A model generated the notes under the pieces. That model saw nothing but the letters and a program-made list of their open reading frames with translations, searched no databases and was not told the origin of the DNA. From NCBI RefSeq assembly GCF_016741815.1, contig NZ_JAERRJ010000001.1, positions 806,001 through 870,000 of the forward strand: a stretch of 64,000 nucleotides of DNA, written 5' to 3'. Shown one piece after another: positions 32,287 through 41,423 of the stretch (positions are counted from its first letter, which is position 1; each line of letters starts with the position of its first letter). Origin of the DNA: Nocardia acididurans (GTDB taxonomy: Bacteria; Actinomycetota; Actinomycetes; Mycobacteriales; Mycobacteriaceae). The position numbers and the translations under genes are program-made.

Positions 32287-32619
32287 GTGCAGCCCGGTGG
32301 CGAGTTCGACATCCAGCAGTTGATGGCCCAGGCCCAGCAGATGCAGCAGGCCGTCATGGCCGCGCAGCAGGAGATCGCGGAATCCGAGGTCGAGGGCGAG
32401 GCGGGCGGCGGTCTGGTGCGCGCCAAGATCCGTGCCACCGGCGAGGTGCTGTCGCTGGTCATCGATCCGAAGATCGTGGATCCGGAGGATGTGGACACGC
32501 TGCAGGATCTGGTCATCGGGGCGCTCAACAACGCCATGGAGAACGCGCAGCAGCTGGCCGCGGAGCGGCTCGGGCCGCTGGCCGGCGGTTTCGGCGGCGG
32601 CGCGCTGCCCGGCCTCTGA
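32287..32619 (+). CDS. YbaB/EbfC family nucleoid-associated protein
   Basis: The 110-residue protein starts at GTG 32287 after GAGAGGAAA. It has the long N-terminal helix (DIQQLMAQAQQMQQAVMAAQQEIAESEVEGEAGGG) followed by short strands and the helix VDTLQDLVIGALNNAMENA typical of YbaB tweezers-shaped dimers that bind DNA. It precedes recR by 15 nt, the order found in most bacteria downstream of dnaX (Rv3716c-Rv3715c). Here dnaX lies 21.6 kb away, so the ancestral dnaX-ybaB-recR operon is split. Confidence 0.92.
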   Translation: MQPGGEFDIQQLMAQAQQMQQAVMAAQQEIAESEVEGEAGGGLVRAKIRATGEVLSLVIDPKIVDPEDVDTLQDLVIGALNNAMENAQQLAAERLGPLAGGFGGGALPGL

Positions 32620-32634
32620 TCGGGAAGGGCGCAG

Positions 32635-33243
32635 GTGTACGAAGGTCCGGTTCAGGATCTGATCGACGAGCTCGGGAAGCTGCCGGGCGTCGGTCCGAAG
32701 AGCGCGCAGCGCATCGCCTTTCACCTTCTGTCGGTGGAGCCGCCGGAGATCGACCGTCTGCAGGCGGCGCTACAGAAGGTGCGCGACGGCGTGCGGTTCT
32801 GCGCCGTCTGCGGCACGGTGTCCGACGGTGAACTCTGCCGCATCTGCGCCGACCCGCGCCGCGACCGCACCATGATCTGTGTGGTCGAGGAGCCCAAGGA
32901 TGTGCAGGCCATCGAGCGGACGCGGGAATTCCGCGGGCGGTATCACGTGCTCGGTGGGGCGCTGGATCCGCTGTCCGGCATCGGGCCCGATCAGCTGCGC
33001 ATCCGGGAGTTGTTGACCCGCATCGGAAATCAGGACGACGGCGTGGATGTCACCGAGGTCATCATCGCCACCGATCCGAATACCGAGGGCGAGGCCACCG
33101 CCACCTACCTGGTGCGCATGCTGCGCGATTTCCCGGGGCTCAGCGTGACGCGATTGGCGTCGGGCCTGCCCATGGGCGGCGACCTGGAATTCGCCGACGA
33201 GTTGACACTGGGCCGCGCCCTGTCGGGTCGGCGGGCCCTGTAG
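32635..33243 (+). CDS. recR: recombination mediator protein RecR
   Basis: RecR acts with RecF/RecO in loading RecA at gaps. The 202-residue protein begins at GTG 32635 ([29 protein letters not shown]), with the helix-hairpin-helix at residues 12-30. A C4 zinc finger near 57-72 (FCAVCG...LCRICAD) is followed by the Toprim domain ([16 protein letters not shown]) and a Walker-like [20 protein letters not shown] tail. All expected motifs are present at normal length. A terminator hairpin follows. Confidence 0.96.
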   Translation: MYEGPVQDLIDELGKLPGVGPKSAQRIAFHLLSVEPPEIDRLQAALQKVRDGVRFCAVCGTVSDGELCRICADPRRDRTMICVVEEPKDVQAIERTREFRGRYHVLGGALDPLSGIGPDQLRIRELLTRIGNQDDGVDVTEVIIATDPNTEGEATATYLVRMLRDFPGLSVTRLASGLPMGGDLEFADELTLGRALSGRRAL

Positions 33244-33260
33244 TGGCAACCACTCTCGTT

Positions 33261-33290
33261 GGGGTCTCAGGGGTTCGCCCCTGAAACCCC
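33261..33290. terminator. intrinsic terminator between recR and a convergent small gene
   Basis: GGGGTCTCAGGGG (33261-33273) pairs with CCCCTGAAACCCC (33278-33290), with one mismatch, around a TTCG tetraloop. It begins 18 nt after recR. Confidence 0.8.
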
Positions 33291-33296
33291 TGCCAC

Positions 33297-33497
33297 CTAT
33301 GTCCAGTAGGGCGCGGCCGGCATGGCGGCCGGTTGCGGGCAGGGGATGTGCTGGCTGTTGCGGGGGATTTCCGCCCCCGCACCGGTCGCGTGCAGGGCTA
33401 CCGCTACGGCGAGAGTCGCGCCCAATCCGGCGAGTACGGCGAGGCTCTTGCGCAGCCTCGGGCCGCTGATCTTCGGGAAACTCGGGCGTAGCTTCAT
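33297..33497 (-). CDS. small secreted protein, 66 aa
   Basis: ATG 33497 follows GAGGAGAG. The N-terminus is basic (MKLRPSFPKISGPRLRK), then comes a hydrophobic stretch (SLAVLAGLGATLAVAVALHATGAGA) ending in a plausible AGA cleavage site near residue 42. The mature part would be only about 24 residues, with one Cys (EIPRNSQHIPCPQPAAMPAAPYWT region, ending in Trp-Thr). I recognise no family. Tiny exported peptides of this kind are frequent and poorly studied in mycolate actinobacteria. Confidence 0.6.
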   Translation of the reverse strand: MKLRPSFPKISGPRLRKSLAVLAGLGATLAVAVALHATGAGAEIPRNSQHIPCPQPAAMPAAPYWT

Positions 33498-33650
33498 GGT
33501 TCTCTCCTCGCTCGGGAGTGAGATATGAGAACAAGCTGGGCAAACTAGCGAAAGGCTAGCGTTCCTGCATGCATGCAGCTTCCACGTGGCGTGTCTCGAG
33601 CCCGAATCGAAACCCGTCCGATCATTGTTCGAGATCAGCGCCGCGCGGGA

Positions 33651-34292
33651 TCAGAAGGTCAGGCGCCGCCAGTTCAGCGTGTCGAAGCGCGTGCGATCCC
33701 CGCTCGCCCACTCCCAGACGAGGTCCGCGACCTCGGCGGCATCGTCCACGGTGATCGTGAAGTGCTTGTCGGCCGACCCCTCGCGGTATTCGAGGTCGTA
33801 GACGCCGTTCGGGTGCCGGTAGGTCTGGATGTAGACCTGGTCACCGGTCTCCACGATCAGGTACGGTCCCGGCTCGCCCAGTCCGGGAATCCACAGGTGC
33901 GCGAGTTCGCGTGTGAGATAAGGGAATTCACCCGCGCCGCCGTGCGTGACAGTGGCCGGGACGCGCCCGGCCGGATCGACCAGCCAGGCCAGCTGCGGAT
34001 CGTAGACGGCGTACCCGTGCGGTGTCGCCAGCTCGAAGAGCAGGTTGCGCACATGCCCGATGGAGTCGTACGGCGTGGATACGAACAGTGTCGCGCCGAT
34101 GCCGCCGTCGGCCGCCGGAGCACCGAGGAAGGCATCCGCCTCCGGCAGTTCCGCATTGCGTTTATCCAGTTCAGCGGCTATTTCCGCCACGACCGCGGTG
34201 GCCGGTTGCCCATCCTGCGTGGTCAGATACGCGTCCACCTCGGCGAGGGTGGACGCGGCGCCGGAGGGCAGCAGCACATGGTCGTAGCTCAC
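33651..34292 (-). CDS. hypothetical protein, 213 aa, coupled to the Cys-rich gene upstream
   Basis: The start is GTG 34292, whose GTGA overlaps the stop of the 80-aa gene, so translation is coupled. The protein is acidic and soluble, with a helical N-terminal half (LAEVDAYLTTQDGQPATAVVAEIAAELDKRN) and a beta-rich C-terminal half (YLIVETGDQVYIQTYRHPNGVYDLEYREGSADKHFTITVDDAAEVADLVWEWASG). The overall character resembles SUKH/immunity-like or SMI1-type folds, but I cannot place it in a family. No signal peptide or membrane segment is present. Confidence 0.6.
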   Translation of the reverse strand: MSYDHVLLPSGAASTLAEVDAYLTTQDGQPATAVVAEIAAELDKRNAELPEADAFLGAPAADGGIGATLFVSTPYDSIGHVRNLLFELATPHGYAVYDPQLAWLVDPAGRVPATVTHGGAGEFPYLTRELAHLWIPGLGEPGPYLIVETGDQVYIQTYRHPNGVYDLEYREGSADKHFTITVDDAAEVADLVWEWASGDRTRFDTLNWRRLTF

Positions 34293-34531
34293 CCCGTCAG
34301 GCTACGGTGGCCCTCCTCCCGGATCTCCACCACCTCGATGACCAGCTCGATCCCGCGCGGATCGCAGGCGCAGCCGCCGATGACGTCGGCGCAGTCCGCG
34401 AGCCGCGGGTGCCGGACCTGATCGAGGCTGTCGCACTCCGGTTCGGTGCACTCCACGGCCAGGTCGGTATGGACGATGAGCGTCCCGTGGCAGTGATCGA
34501 GGGCCGCTTCACACAGTGAGCACAGGCTCAT
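34289..34531 (-). CDS. 80-aa Cys-rich, probably metal-binding protein
   Basis: ATG 34531 gives MSLCSLCEAALDHCHGTLIV. The 80 residues contain eight Cys and several His in CxxC, CxH, CTEPEC and CACD arrangements, strongly suggesting zinc binding. It shares a 4-nt overlap with the 213-aa gene that follows on the same strand and is divergent from the transglutaminase/ATP-grasp module 126 nt away. It is soluble and of unknown function. A far longer open frame on this strand, running antisense through the transglutaminase gene, is a GC artefact. Confidence 0.65.
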   Translation of the reverse strand: MSLCSLCEAALDHCHGTLIVHTDLAVECTEPECDSLDQVRHPRLADCADVIGGCACDPRGIELVIEVVEIREEGHRSLTG

Positions 34532-34657
34532 GAAACCTCCTCCAATCACCTTCGGTCCTATCACTCCGGCGCGCCGAAGGTGGGAGGTCGCCGCGTGTCG
34601 TCCGAACTGTCGGAAATCCGCCCGCGTGTCATGCCTTTGGCGTGGTGAACTGTTCTG

Positions 34658-37600
34658 ATGGGAATCAAGGTTTCCCTCGAACATCGCACGACCTACACCT
34701 TCGACCGCCCGGTCCTCATCCACCCGCATGTGGTGCGACTGCGACCGGCGCCGCACACCCGCACGGCCATCGAGGCGTACTCCATGCACGTCACACCGGC
34801 CGAGCACTGGGTGAACTGGCAGCAGGACGTCTTCGGGAACTTCCTGGCGCGCCTCATCTTTCACGAACCGGCGCGCGAATTGTCGGTCACCGTGGGGTTG
34901 ATCGCCGACCTCGAGGTGCTCAACCCGTTCGACCTGTTCGCCGAGGATTACGCGCAGCACTTCCCGTTCGAGTATCCGCCGCAGCTGGCCGCCGATCTGG
35001 AGGCGTACCTGCGGCCGGTGGACGAATACGAATCCGGTTCGGGGCCAGGCGAATCCGTGCGCGAGTGGGTGCGCGCGCACTATCCGGACGATCGGCCGAA
35101 GAGCATCGACTTCCTGGTGGACGTGAACCGGGCGCTGCACAGGGCGGTCGGCTACACCATCCGGATGGAACCCGGCGTGCAGTCGCCGGATCACACCCTG
35201 CGCACCCGGCTCGGCTCCTGCCGGGACTCGGCGTGGCTGCTGGTGTCGATCATGCGCGAATTCGGGCTGGCCGCCCGATTCGTGTCCGGATACCTCATCC
35301 AGCTCGCGCAGGACGTGCCGTCCCTGGACGGACCCTCCGGTCCCCCCGCGGATTTCACCGATCTGCACGCGTGGACCGAGGTGTATCTGCCCGGCGCGGG
35401 CTGGATCGGCCTCGACCCCACCTCCGGCCTGTGGGCCAGCGAGGGGCACATCCCGCTCGCCGCCACCCCGCATCCGGTGTCGTCCGCACCGATCACGGGC
35501 GCGACCGAACCGGTCAAGGCCACCCTCGACTTCTCCAATACGGTGCGCCGCATCCACGAGGATCCGCGAGTCACGCTGCCCTACAGCGATATCCAATGGG
35601 GTCGCATCGCCGACCTGGGCGCGCTGGTGGACCGGCGCTCCGATGCGGCGGGTATCGGCCTCACCATCGGCGGCGAACCCACCTTCGTCTCCATCGACGA
35701 TCAGACCTCCCCGGAGTGGACCACCGACGCCGACGGCCCGCACAAACGCGAACGCGCCGCCGACCTGGCCCAGCGCCTGCGCCGCCTCTACGCGCCGCAC
35801 GGCCTGATGCAGTACCGGCAGGGCAAGTGGTATCCCGGAGAACCCTTGCCGCGCTGGGATATCGCCCTGCTGTGGCGTGCCGACGGCGAACCCCTGTGGC
35901 GCAACCCGGACCTCCTCACCGATCCCTGGCTGCCGCCCGACCCGCCGGGTGAACACGCTGTTCCGCCGGAGGCCGCCCGCGCCGTGATCGAACACGTCGC
36001 GCGGGGACTGGGCCTGCCGCTCACACAGATCCGTCCGGCGTACGAGGACGCGCTGTTGCGACTGGCCGCGAAAACCCGTGCCCCGGAGGGAGATCCGGTC
36101 GAGTCCGAGGACGACCTCGCGCCGGGGGAGGACTCGGCGCAGGCCCGCAAAGCGATGCTCGTCGCCTTGGACGCCCCGGTCGACGAACCCGCCGCCTACG
36201 TGCTGTCGCTCTATCGACGCGCGGACGAGGGCGGGTGGGCCAGCGCCGACTGGAAGCTGCGCCGCGGTCGAATCGTGTTGACCGAGGGCGATTCTCCGGC
36301 TGGGCTGCGCCTGCCACTGGGAGCCATCACCTGGCAGGCGCCCGCGCGGCGACCGGACTCGGACCCCGTCATCGTCCACCCCCTGCGGGCGGTCACGGAA
36401 ACCGAGGTCGGTTCGGCTGAGCAAGCGTGGGCAGCGGTGGCAGCGGCCAGCAGCGCGGGGGAGCGCGCACTGGACGCGACGGTCGAACGGGAGCACGCAA
36501 CCGGGGCGCTGCCGACCGCCCCGGGAGCCGCGGCGGATCGCGAGCCCCCGGGTACCGGTGCCGGCGCGGCGGCCCGGCTGCGCGGTGAGCCGCCCGCGGT
36601 GGTGGAGCCCGCTGATCGGGCGCCGATCACCGCACTCGTGGCGGAGGTGCGGCACGGGCAGTTGTTCGTATTCCTGCCGCCGGTGGAGGAACTCGAGGCG
36701 TTTCTCGATCTGGTGCGGCGGCTGGAGGCGGCCGTGGCGGCGGTGGGGCAGCCGATCGTGCTGGAAGGGTATGGGCCGCCGGTGGACACCCGGCTGCAGA
36801 GTTTGTCGATCACGCCCGATCCCGGGGTGATCGAGGTGAACGTGCAGCCCACCGCGAGTTTCGCGGCGCAGGCGCGGCTGCTGGAGAACCTGTACGAACA
36901 GGCTCGGCTGGCTCGGTTGAGCACCGAGTCGTTCGATGTGGACGGGACGCACAGCGGGACCGGCGGGGGCAATCACATCACGCTGGGCGGGCGTACGCCC
37001 GCGCGGTCGCCGCTGCTGCGGCGGCCGGATCTGCTGGTGTCCATGCTGACCTACTGGCAGCGGCATCCGGCGCTGTCGTACCTGTTCTCGGGACGGTTCA
37101 TCGGGCCCACCTCGCAAGCGCCGCGAGTCGACGAGGCACGGGCAGATTCGCTGTACGAACTGGAGATCGCCTTCGCCGAGATCGCCCGGCTCAGCCGGAT
37201 ACACGCCGAGGAGCAGCAGCCGGATGCCGCCGCGGGGCCGCCGGAACCGACCGAAACAGCCTGCGCGCCATGGGAGATCGACCGTGCGCTGCGGCATCTG
37301 CTCACCGATCTGACCGGGAACACCCATCGCGCCGAGTTCTGCATCGACAAGCTGTACAGCCCGGAATCTGCGCGCGGGCGGCTCGGGCTGGTGGAGCTGC
37401 GCGGATTCGAGATGCCGCCGCACTTCCGCATGGCGATGGTGCAGTCCCTGCTGGTGCGGGCGCTGGTGCTGCGCTTCTGGGAGCGGCCCTGCACCGCGCC
37501 GCTGCTGCGGCACGGGGCGAATCTGCACGGCCGGTACCTGCTGCCGCACTTCCTGCTCGCCGATATCGCGGACGTGGCGGCCGATCTGCGGTCGCACGGT

Positions 37601-38236
37601 ATCGAATTCGATATCAGCTGGCTCGATCCGTTCTCCGAGTTCCGTTTTCCCAGGATCGGCACGGTGGTACTCGGGGATATGGAAGTGGAACTGCGCTCGG
37701 CCATCGAACCGTGGAACACCCTCGGTGAGCAGACGGTCGCCAGCGGTACGGCGCGCTATGTGGATTCCTCGGTGGAGCGTCTGCAGGTGCGGGTGACCGG
37801 TGCCGATCGCGGCCGGTACGCGGTGACCTGCAATGGTTTCCCGGTGCCGCTGCTGGTCACCGACAAGGCGGACACTCAGGTCGCGGGCGTGCGGTATCGC
37901 GCGTGGCAGCCGCCGAACTCGCTGCATCCGACCATCACCGTGGACGCGCCGCTGGTCTTCGACGTGGTCGATCTGGACACCGGGCTGTCCCGGGGCGGCT
38001 GCACCTATCACGTCTCCGATCCGGGTGGCCTGTTCTACGACACGCCACCGGTGAACGCGCTCGCCGCGCAATCCCGGCGCAACAGGCGTTTCGAACCTTA
38101 CGGACATACGCCGGGGCCGGTCGACATCGCCGCTCTGCGTGCCAAAATGGCCATACAGGCCACCGATATCGGTGCGCCCGGAATCCTCGATCTGCGCCGG
38201 GCGCGCACGGTGTGGGGCACGGCCCGCGACCGATAG
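34658..38236 (+). CDS. transglutaminase-like / DUF2126 large protein (Rv2566-like)
   Basis: The 1,192-residue cytosolic protein begins MGIKVSLEHRTTYTFDRPV. Residues 1-95 are a bacterial transglutaminase N-terminal domain. The papain-like core follows with catalytic Cys188 (RLGSCRDSAWLL), His237 (DLHAWTEVY) and Asp253 (GLDPTSGL). The remaining 900 residues are the DUF2126 region (GGEPTFVSIDDQTSPEW), interrupted near 570-640 by an Ala/Glu-rich variable stretch. It heads a four-gene set with ATP-grasp/alpha-E, a second transglutaminase and a zinc peptidase, matching Rv2566-Rv2569c. The set is proposed to form and cleave peptide-like amide bonds; its substrate is unknown. Confidence 0.88.
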   Translation: MGIKVSLEHRTTYTFDRPVLIHPHVVRLRPAPHTRTAIEAYSMHVTPAEHWVNWQQDVFGNFLARLIFHEPARELSVTVGLIADLEVLNPFDLFAEDYAQHFPFEYPPQLAADLEAYLRPVDEYESGSGPGESVREWVRAHYPDDRPKSIDFLVDVNRALHRAVGYTIRMEPGVQSPDHTLRTRLGSCRDSAWLLVSIMREFGLAARFVSGYLIQLAQDVPSLDGPSGPPADFTDLHAWTEVYLPGAGWIGLDPTSGLWASEGHIPLAATPHPVSSAPITGATEPVKATLDFSNTVRRIHEDPRVTLPYSDIQWGRIADLGALVDRRSDAAGIGLTIGGEPTFVSIDDQTSPEWTTDADGPHKRERAADLAQRLRRLYAPHGLMQYRQGKWYPGEPLPRWDIALLWRADGEPLWRNPDLLTDPWLPPDPPGEHAVPPEAARAVIEHVARGLGLPLTQIRPAYEDALLRLAAKTRAPEGDPVESEDDLAPGEDSAQARKAMLVALDAPVDEPAAYVLSLYRRADEGGWASADWKLRRGRIVLTEGDSPAGLRLPLGAITWQAPARRPDSDPVIVHPLRAVTETEVGSAEQAWAAVAAASSAGERALDATVEREHATGALPTAPGAAADREPPGTGAGAAARLRGEPPAVVEPADRAPITALVAEVRHGQLFVFLPPVEELEAFLDLVRRLEAAVAAVGQPIVLEGYGPPVDTRLQSLSITPDPGVIEVNVQPTASFAAQARLLENLYEQARLARLSTESFDVDGTHSGTGGGNHITLGGRTPARSPLLRRPDLLVSMLTYWQRHPALSYLFSGRFIGPTSQAPRVDEARADSLYELEIAFAEIARLSRIHAEEQQPDAAAGPPEPTETACAPWEIDRALRHLLTDLTGNTHRAEFCIDKLYSPESARGRLGLVELRGFEMPPHFRMAMVQSLLVRALVLRFWERPCTAPLLRHGANLHGRYLLPHFLLADIADVAADLRSHGIEFDISWLDPFSEFRFPRIGTVVLGDMEVELRSAIEPWNTLGEQTVASGTARYVDSSVERLQVRVTGADRGRYAVTCNGFPVPLLVTDKADTQVAGVRYRAWQPPNSLHPTITVDAPLVFDVVDLDTGLSRGGCTYHVSDPGGLFYDTPPVNALAAQSRRNRRFEPYGHTPGPVDIAALRAKMAIQATDIGAPGILDLRRARTVWGTARDR

Positions 38237-38258
38237 GCACACCCGGGGAGTGGGAGCG

Positions 38259-41200
38259 GTGACAGTGCTGGACACGACGCCACCCGGTGACGCCATGGCC
38301 GAACCACCCGAACGGTGGACGGCCACGCACGGGCCTGCCGCCGGGGCATTCGCGAAATACCGTGCGGCAGCGGCGGATACCGGCGCCTTCGACGCCTGCG
38401 GCCTGCCCACCGGCGGCCACTACGACGAACTGGTGGACGGCGCCGGCCGGCTGCGCGAATCCTGGTCCGAACTGTCCGCCGACTTCCTCGAACAGGGCCG
38501 GGACGGGTTGCGCCGCATAGACGAGCGCGTCCGGCGGCTCATCGAGGACGACGGCATCACCTACACCGAACGCACCGCCGCCGAGGAACCGGCCACCCCG
38601 TCCCCCTGGCGGCTGGACCCGATACCTCTGCTCGTCTCCGACACCGATTGGGCCACACTGGAAGCCGGTGTCGTACAGCGCTCCCGGCTGCTCGACGCGA
38701 TCCTCGCCGACGTGTACGGGCCCCGCCGCACGATTACCTCCGGACTGCTGCCGCCGCGCATCGTGTTCGGGCACAGCGGGTATATGCGTGCGGCACACGG
38801 GATTTCACTGCCCGGCAGGCACCAGCTGTTCCTGCACGCCTGCGACATCAGCCGCTGGAGCGACGGCGCCTTTCGCGTCCTCGCAGACTGGGCGCAGGCC
38901 CCCTCCGGGGCGGGCTACGCCCTCGCCGACCGCCGCGTCGTCTCGGCCGCCATCCCCGAGGCGTTCGAACTCGCCAGCCCCCGGCCGCTCACCCCGTTCG
39001 TCCGCGCCATGCGCCTCATGCTCATCGAAGCCGCGCCGCGCGCCGCCGACGAGGAGCCGGTGGTGGTCGTGCTCAGCCCCGGCGTTCACTCCGAAACCGC
39101 CTTCGATCAGGCCTATCTCGCCTCGGTCCTGGGATTCCCGCTGGTGGAGAGCGCCGACCTGGTGGTCCGCGACGGCTATCTGTGGATGCGCTCGCTGGGT
39201 ACCCTGAAACGCGTCGACGTGGTGCTGCGCCGAGTCGACGCCGAATTCTCGGACCCCCTGGATCTGCGCCCCGATTCCCAACTGGGGGTGGTCGGTCTGG
39301 TCGAGGCGCTGCGCCGTGGCGCGGTCACGGTGGTCAATACGCTCGGCAGCGGCGTGCTGGAGAGTCCGGCGCTGGCGGCGCACCTCCCGCGCCTGTCGCG
39401 GGCCCTGCTCGACGAGGACCTGAAGCTCCCCGGCGTCCAAACCTATTGGGGCGGTGACGACATCGAGCGCAGCCACCTCACCGCCCAGCTGCACCGGCTC
39501 ATCCTGCGCTCCACCGAGGACGGCACCACGGTCTTCGGCCCTCTGCTCGCTCGGGCGCAACTCGCCGAATGGCGCGCCCGCATCGACGTCGAAGGCTGGC
39601 GCTGGGCCGGCCAGGAGCCCGCCCGCTTCTCCGTGGCCCCCGCCGTCGCCGACCGCGGCGAACTCGCCGCCGCACCAGTCGAATTCCGCCTCTTCTCGCT
39701 GGCGGGCCGCGTCGGGTACCGCGTCATGGGCGGCGGCCTGGGTCAGCTCCATCAACGCACCGGACCCGACGGCATGATCAGAGAGGCTGCCGCCAAGGAC
39801 ATCTGGGTGCACGCGGCCCCCGCCCCGGTCCCGGCCGTCGACGTCCCCGACGAACGCGAGCGCCGCGCCCCGGCCGTCCCCACCCTGGAGGTCGTCAGCC
39901 CGCCCCGCGTCCTCAACGATTTCTTCTGGCTCGGCCGCTACGCCGAACGCGCGGAAGTCACCGTCCGCCTGGTCTGCGCCATCCACGACCGCTACCAGGA
40001 CTACCGCTACCGCCCCTGGATGGAAGGCGCGGAAGCCATGCCCGTCCTCATCGCCGCCCTCGGAAACCTGACCGGAAGCCCCCCGCCCCCGCCGCGAAAG
40101 CGCCCGACCCCAGCGGCATCCACTCCACACGAGCCCTCCTCGATTCCAGGCGAGGCAGCCAGTAAGACGCCCGAGTCGGAGACGAACCCGCCGTCGGCGA
40201 TGGACCCGCCCGAGCCGGCGACGAGCCCGCCTGTGTCGGCAATAGACCTGCCGGGGTCCGCTACGAGCCCGCCAGGGTCGGCGAGCCGCGAACGCGACAC
40301 GGCGACCACGGATGCAGCGACAAACACCTCAACCGGTTGTTATCAACAACAATTCGCCGGTGAACATCTCGGGGACTACGCCTCGCAGTCCCAGGATGTC
40401 GCAGGTCAGCGGCAGGAGGCGCGTGGAGCTCCGCAGCCGCCCAGCGGGTCTGACGCGGACCCTTGGAGAAAACCACAGATGGGTTCGGATCAAGGCCAGA
40501 ATTCCGGTGGGCAGCAACAGAGCTCCGGTGGGGAGCAGCAGCGGGGCGCGGCGGGACGGCGGGCGATGCGGCGGCGAGAGTACTCGGATGAGCCGACCGT
40601 GCCGATCACTCTCCCCGGGGCCTCTCGGCGGGATCACGACTATCTGCTGGCGTTGACCGTGGATCGGGAGTTGCCGGGGTCGCTGGCCTATGCCATGGAC
40701 AGGTACGCGAAAGTGGCTCGGGCGGTTCGGGATCGGCTGTCGCCGGATACCTGGATGATTCTCGGATCGGTGGATCGGGCGCTGTCGGAGTATCGGGCGG
40801 CCCGGGGGGATCGGGGGGCGGCGCTGGCGGCGGTGCATTCACGGGCGCTGTCGGCACTGCTGTCGCTGGCCGGAATCGACGCGGAAAGTGTTGTGCGCGA
40901 TACGGGTTGGTACGTGATGGATATCGGGCGGCGGATCGAACGGGGGCTGGCGCTGACCGCGCTGCTGCGGGGCGCGCTGTGCGAGACCTATCCGGCCGAA
41001 ACGGATCGGGTCGTGATCGATGCCGTGCTGTCGGCGACGGTGTCCTCGGTGACCTATCGCCGCAGGCATCGGGATTCGCTGCGGATCTCGGCCGTCGCGG
41101 GGCTGCTGCTGTTCGATGCGAGCAATCCGCGGTCGCTGGCCCATCAGCTGGAACGGATGGAGGCCGACTTCTTCGCACTGCCCGCGACATCGGGATCCTC

Positions 41201-41423
41201 ACGGCCGCAACGACTGTTGACCGACGCTCAGCGCATGCTGCGACGCGTCGATCCGGCGGACCTCGAGACCGCTGACCAGGAGGGGGTGCGCACCGAACTC
41301 GTGGAACTGCTCGACGGGGTGCATCTGCGGCTGCGGAAGATCGCCGAATCCTTCGAGGCGACACGGCTTTCGGTGCCGCGCGAGATGCAGCCGCTGTGGG
41401 GCTCGGCGCGGGTCGTGGGGTGA
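38259..41423 (+). CDS. circularly permuted ATP-grasp / alpha-E domain protein (Rv2567-like)
   Basis: GTG 38259 follows GGGGAG and gives 1,054 residues. The N-terminal circularly permuted ATP-grasp domain (about 60-555) has LLPPRIVFGHSGYMRAAHGI, SPGVHSETAFDQAYLA and RVDAEFSDPLDLRPDSQLGV. The alpha-E domain starts at RVLNDFFWLGRYAERAEVTVRL. This family is thought to ligate amino acids or peptides using ATP. The protein is about 170 residues longer than Rv2567. The excess is a Pro/Ser/Thr then Gln/Gly-rich insert at about 605-785, placed inside the alpha-E helical bundle, with lower GC and PPSAMDPP-like repeats. The start lies 22 nt after the transglutaminase stop. Confidence 0.87.
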   Translation: MTVLDTTPPGDAMAEPPERWTATHGPAAGAFAKYRAAAADTGAFDACGLPTGGHYDELVDGAGRLRESWSELSADFLEQGRDGLRRIDERVRRLIEDDGITYTERTAAEEPATPSPWRLDPIPLLVSDTDWATLEAGVVQRSRLLDAILADVYGPRRTITSGLLPPRIVFGHSGYMRAAHGISLPGRHQLFLHACDISRWSDGAFRVLADWAQAPSGAGYALADRRVVSAAIPEAFELASPRPLTPFVRAMRLMLIEAAPRAADEEPVVVVLSPGVHSETAFDQAYLASVLGFPLVESADLVVRDGYLWMRSLGTLKRVDVVLRRVDAEFSDPLDLRPDSQLGVVGLVEALRRGAVTVVNTLGSGVLESPALAAHLPRLSRALLDEDLKLPGVQTYWGGDDIERSHLTAQLHRLILRSTEDGTTVFGPLLARAQLAEWRARIDVEGWRWAGQEPARFSVAPAVADRGELAAAPVEFRLFSLAGRVGYRVMGGGLGQLHQRTGPDGMIREAAAKDIWVHAAPAPVPAVDVPDERERRAPAVPTLEVVSPPRVLNDFFWLGRYAERAEVTVRLVCAIHDRYQDYRYRPWMEGAEAMPVLIAALGNLTGSPPPPPRKRPTPAASTPHEPSSIPGEAASKTPESETNPPSAMDPPEPATSPPVSAIDLPGSATSPPGSASRERDTATTDAATNTSTGCYQQQFAGEHLGDYASQSQDVAGQRQEARGAPQPPSGSDADPWRKPQMGSDQGQNSGGQQQSSGGEQQRGAAGRRAMRRREYSDEPTVPITLPGASRRDHDYLLALTVDRELPGSLAYAMDRYAKVARAVRDRLSPDTWMILGSVDRALSEYRAARGDRGAALAAVHSRALSALLSLAGIDAESVVRDTGWYVMDIGRRIERGLALTALLRGALCETYPAETDRVVIDAVLSATVSSVTYRRRHRDSLRISAVAGLLLFDASNPRSLAHQLERMEADFFALPATSGSSRPQRLLTDAQRMLRRVDPADLETADQEGVRTELVELLDGVHLRLRKIAESFEATRLSVPREMQPLWGSARVVG

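Noticed and set aside
34534..38410. Minus-strand open frame of more than 1,200 codons antisense to the large transglutaminase gene
   Set aside because: It is a GC-rich shadow: Arg/Gly/His-rich with no domain. The plus strand has full catalytic motifs and correct codon bias. Only its last 80 codons (34289-34531) are a real gene.
41396..41419. Earlier ATG start for the second transglutaminase
   Set aside because: It would overlap the ATP-grasp gene by 28 nt. GTG 41420 gives the typical 4-nt GTGA overlap.
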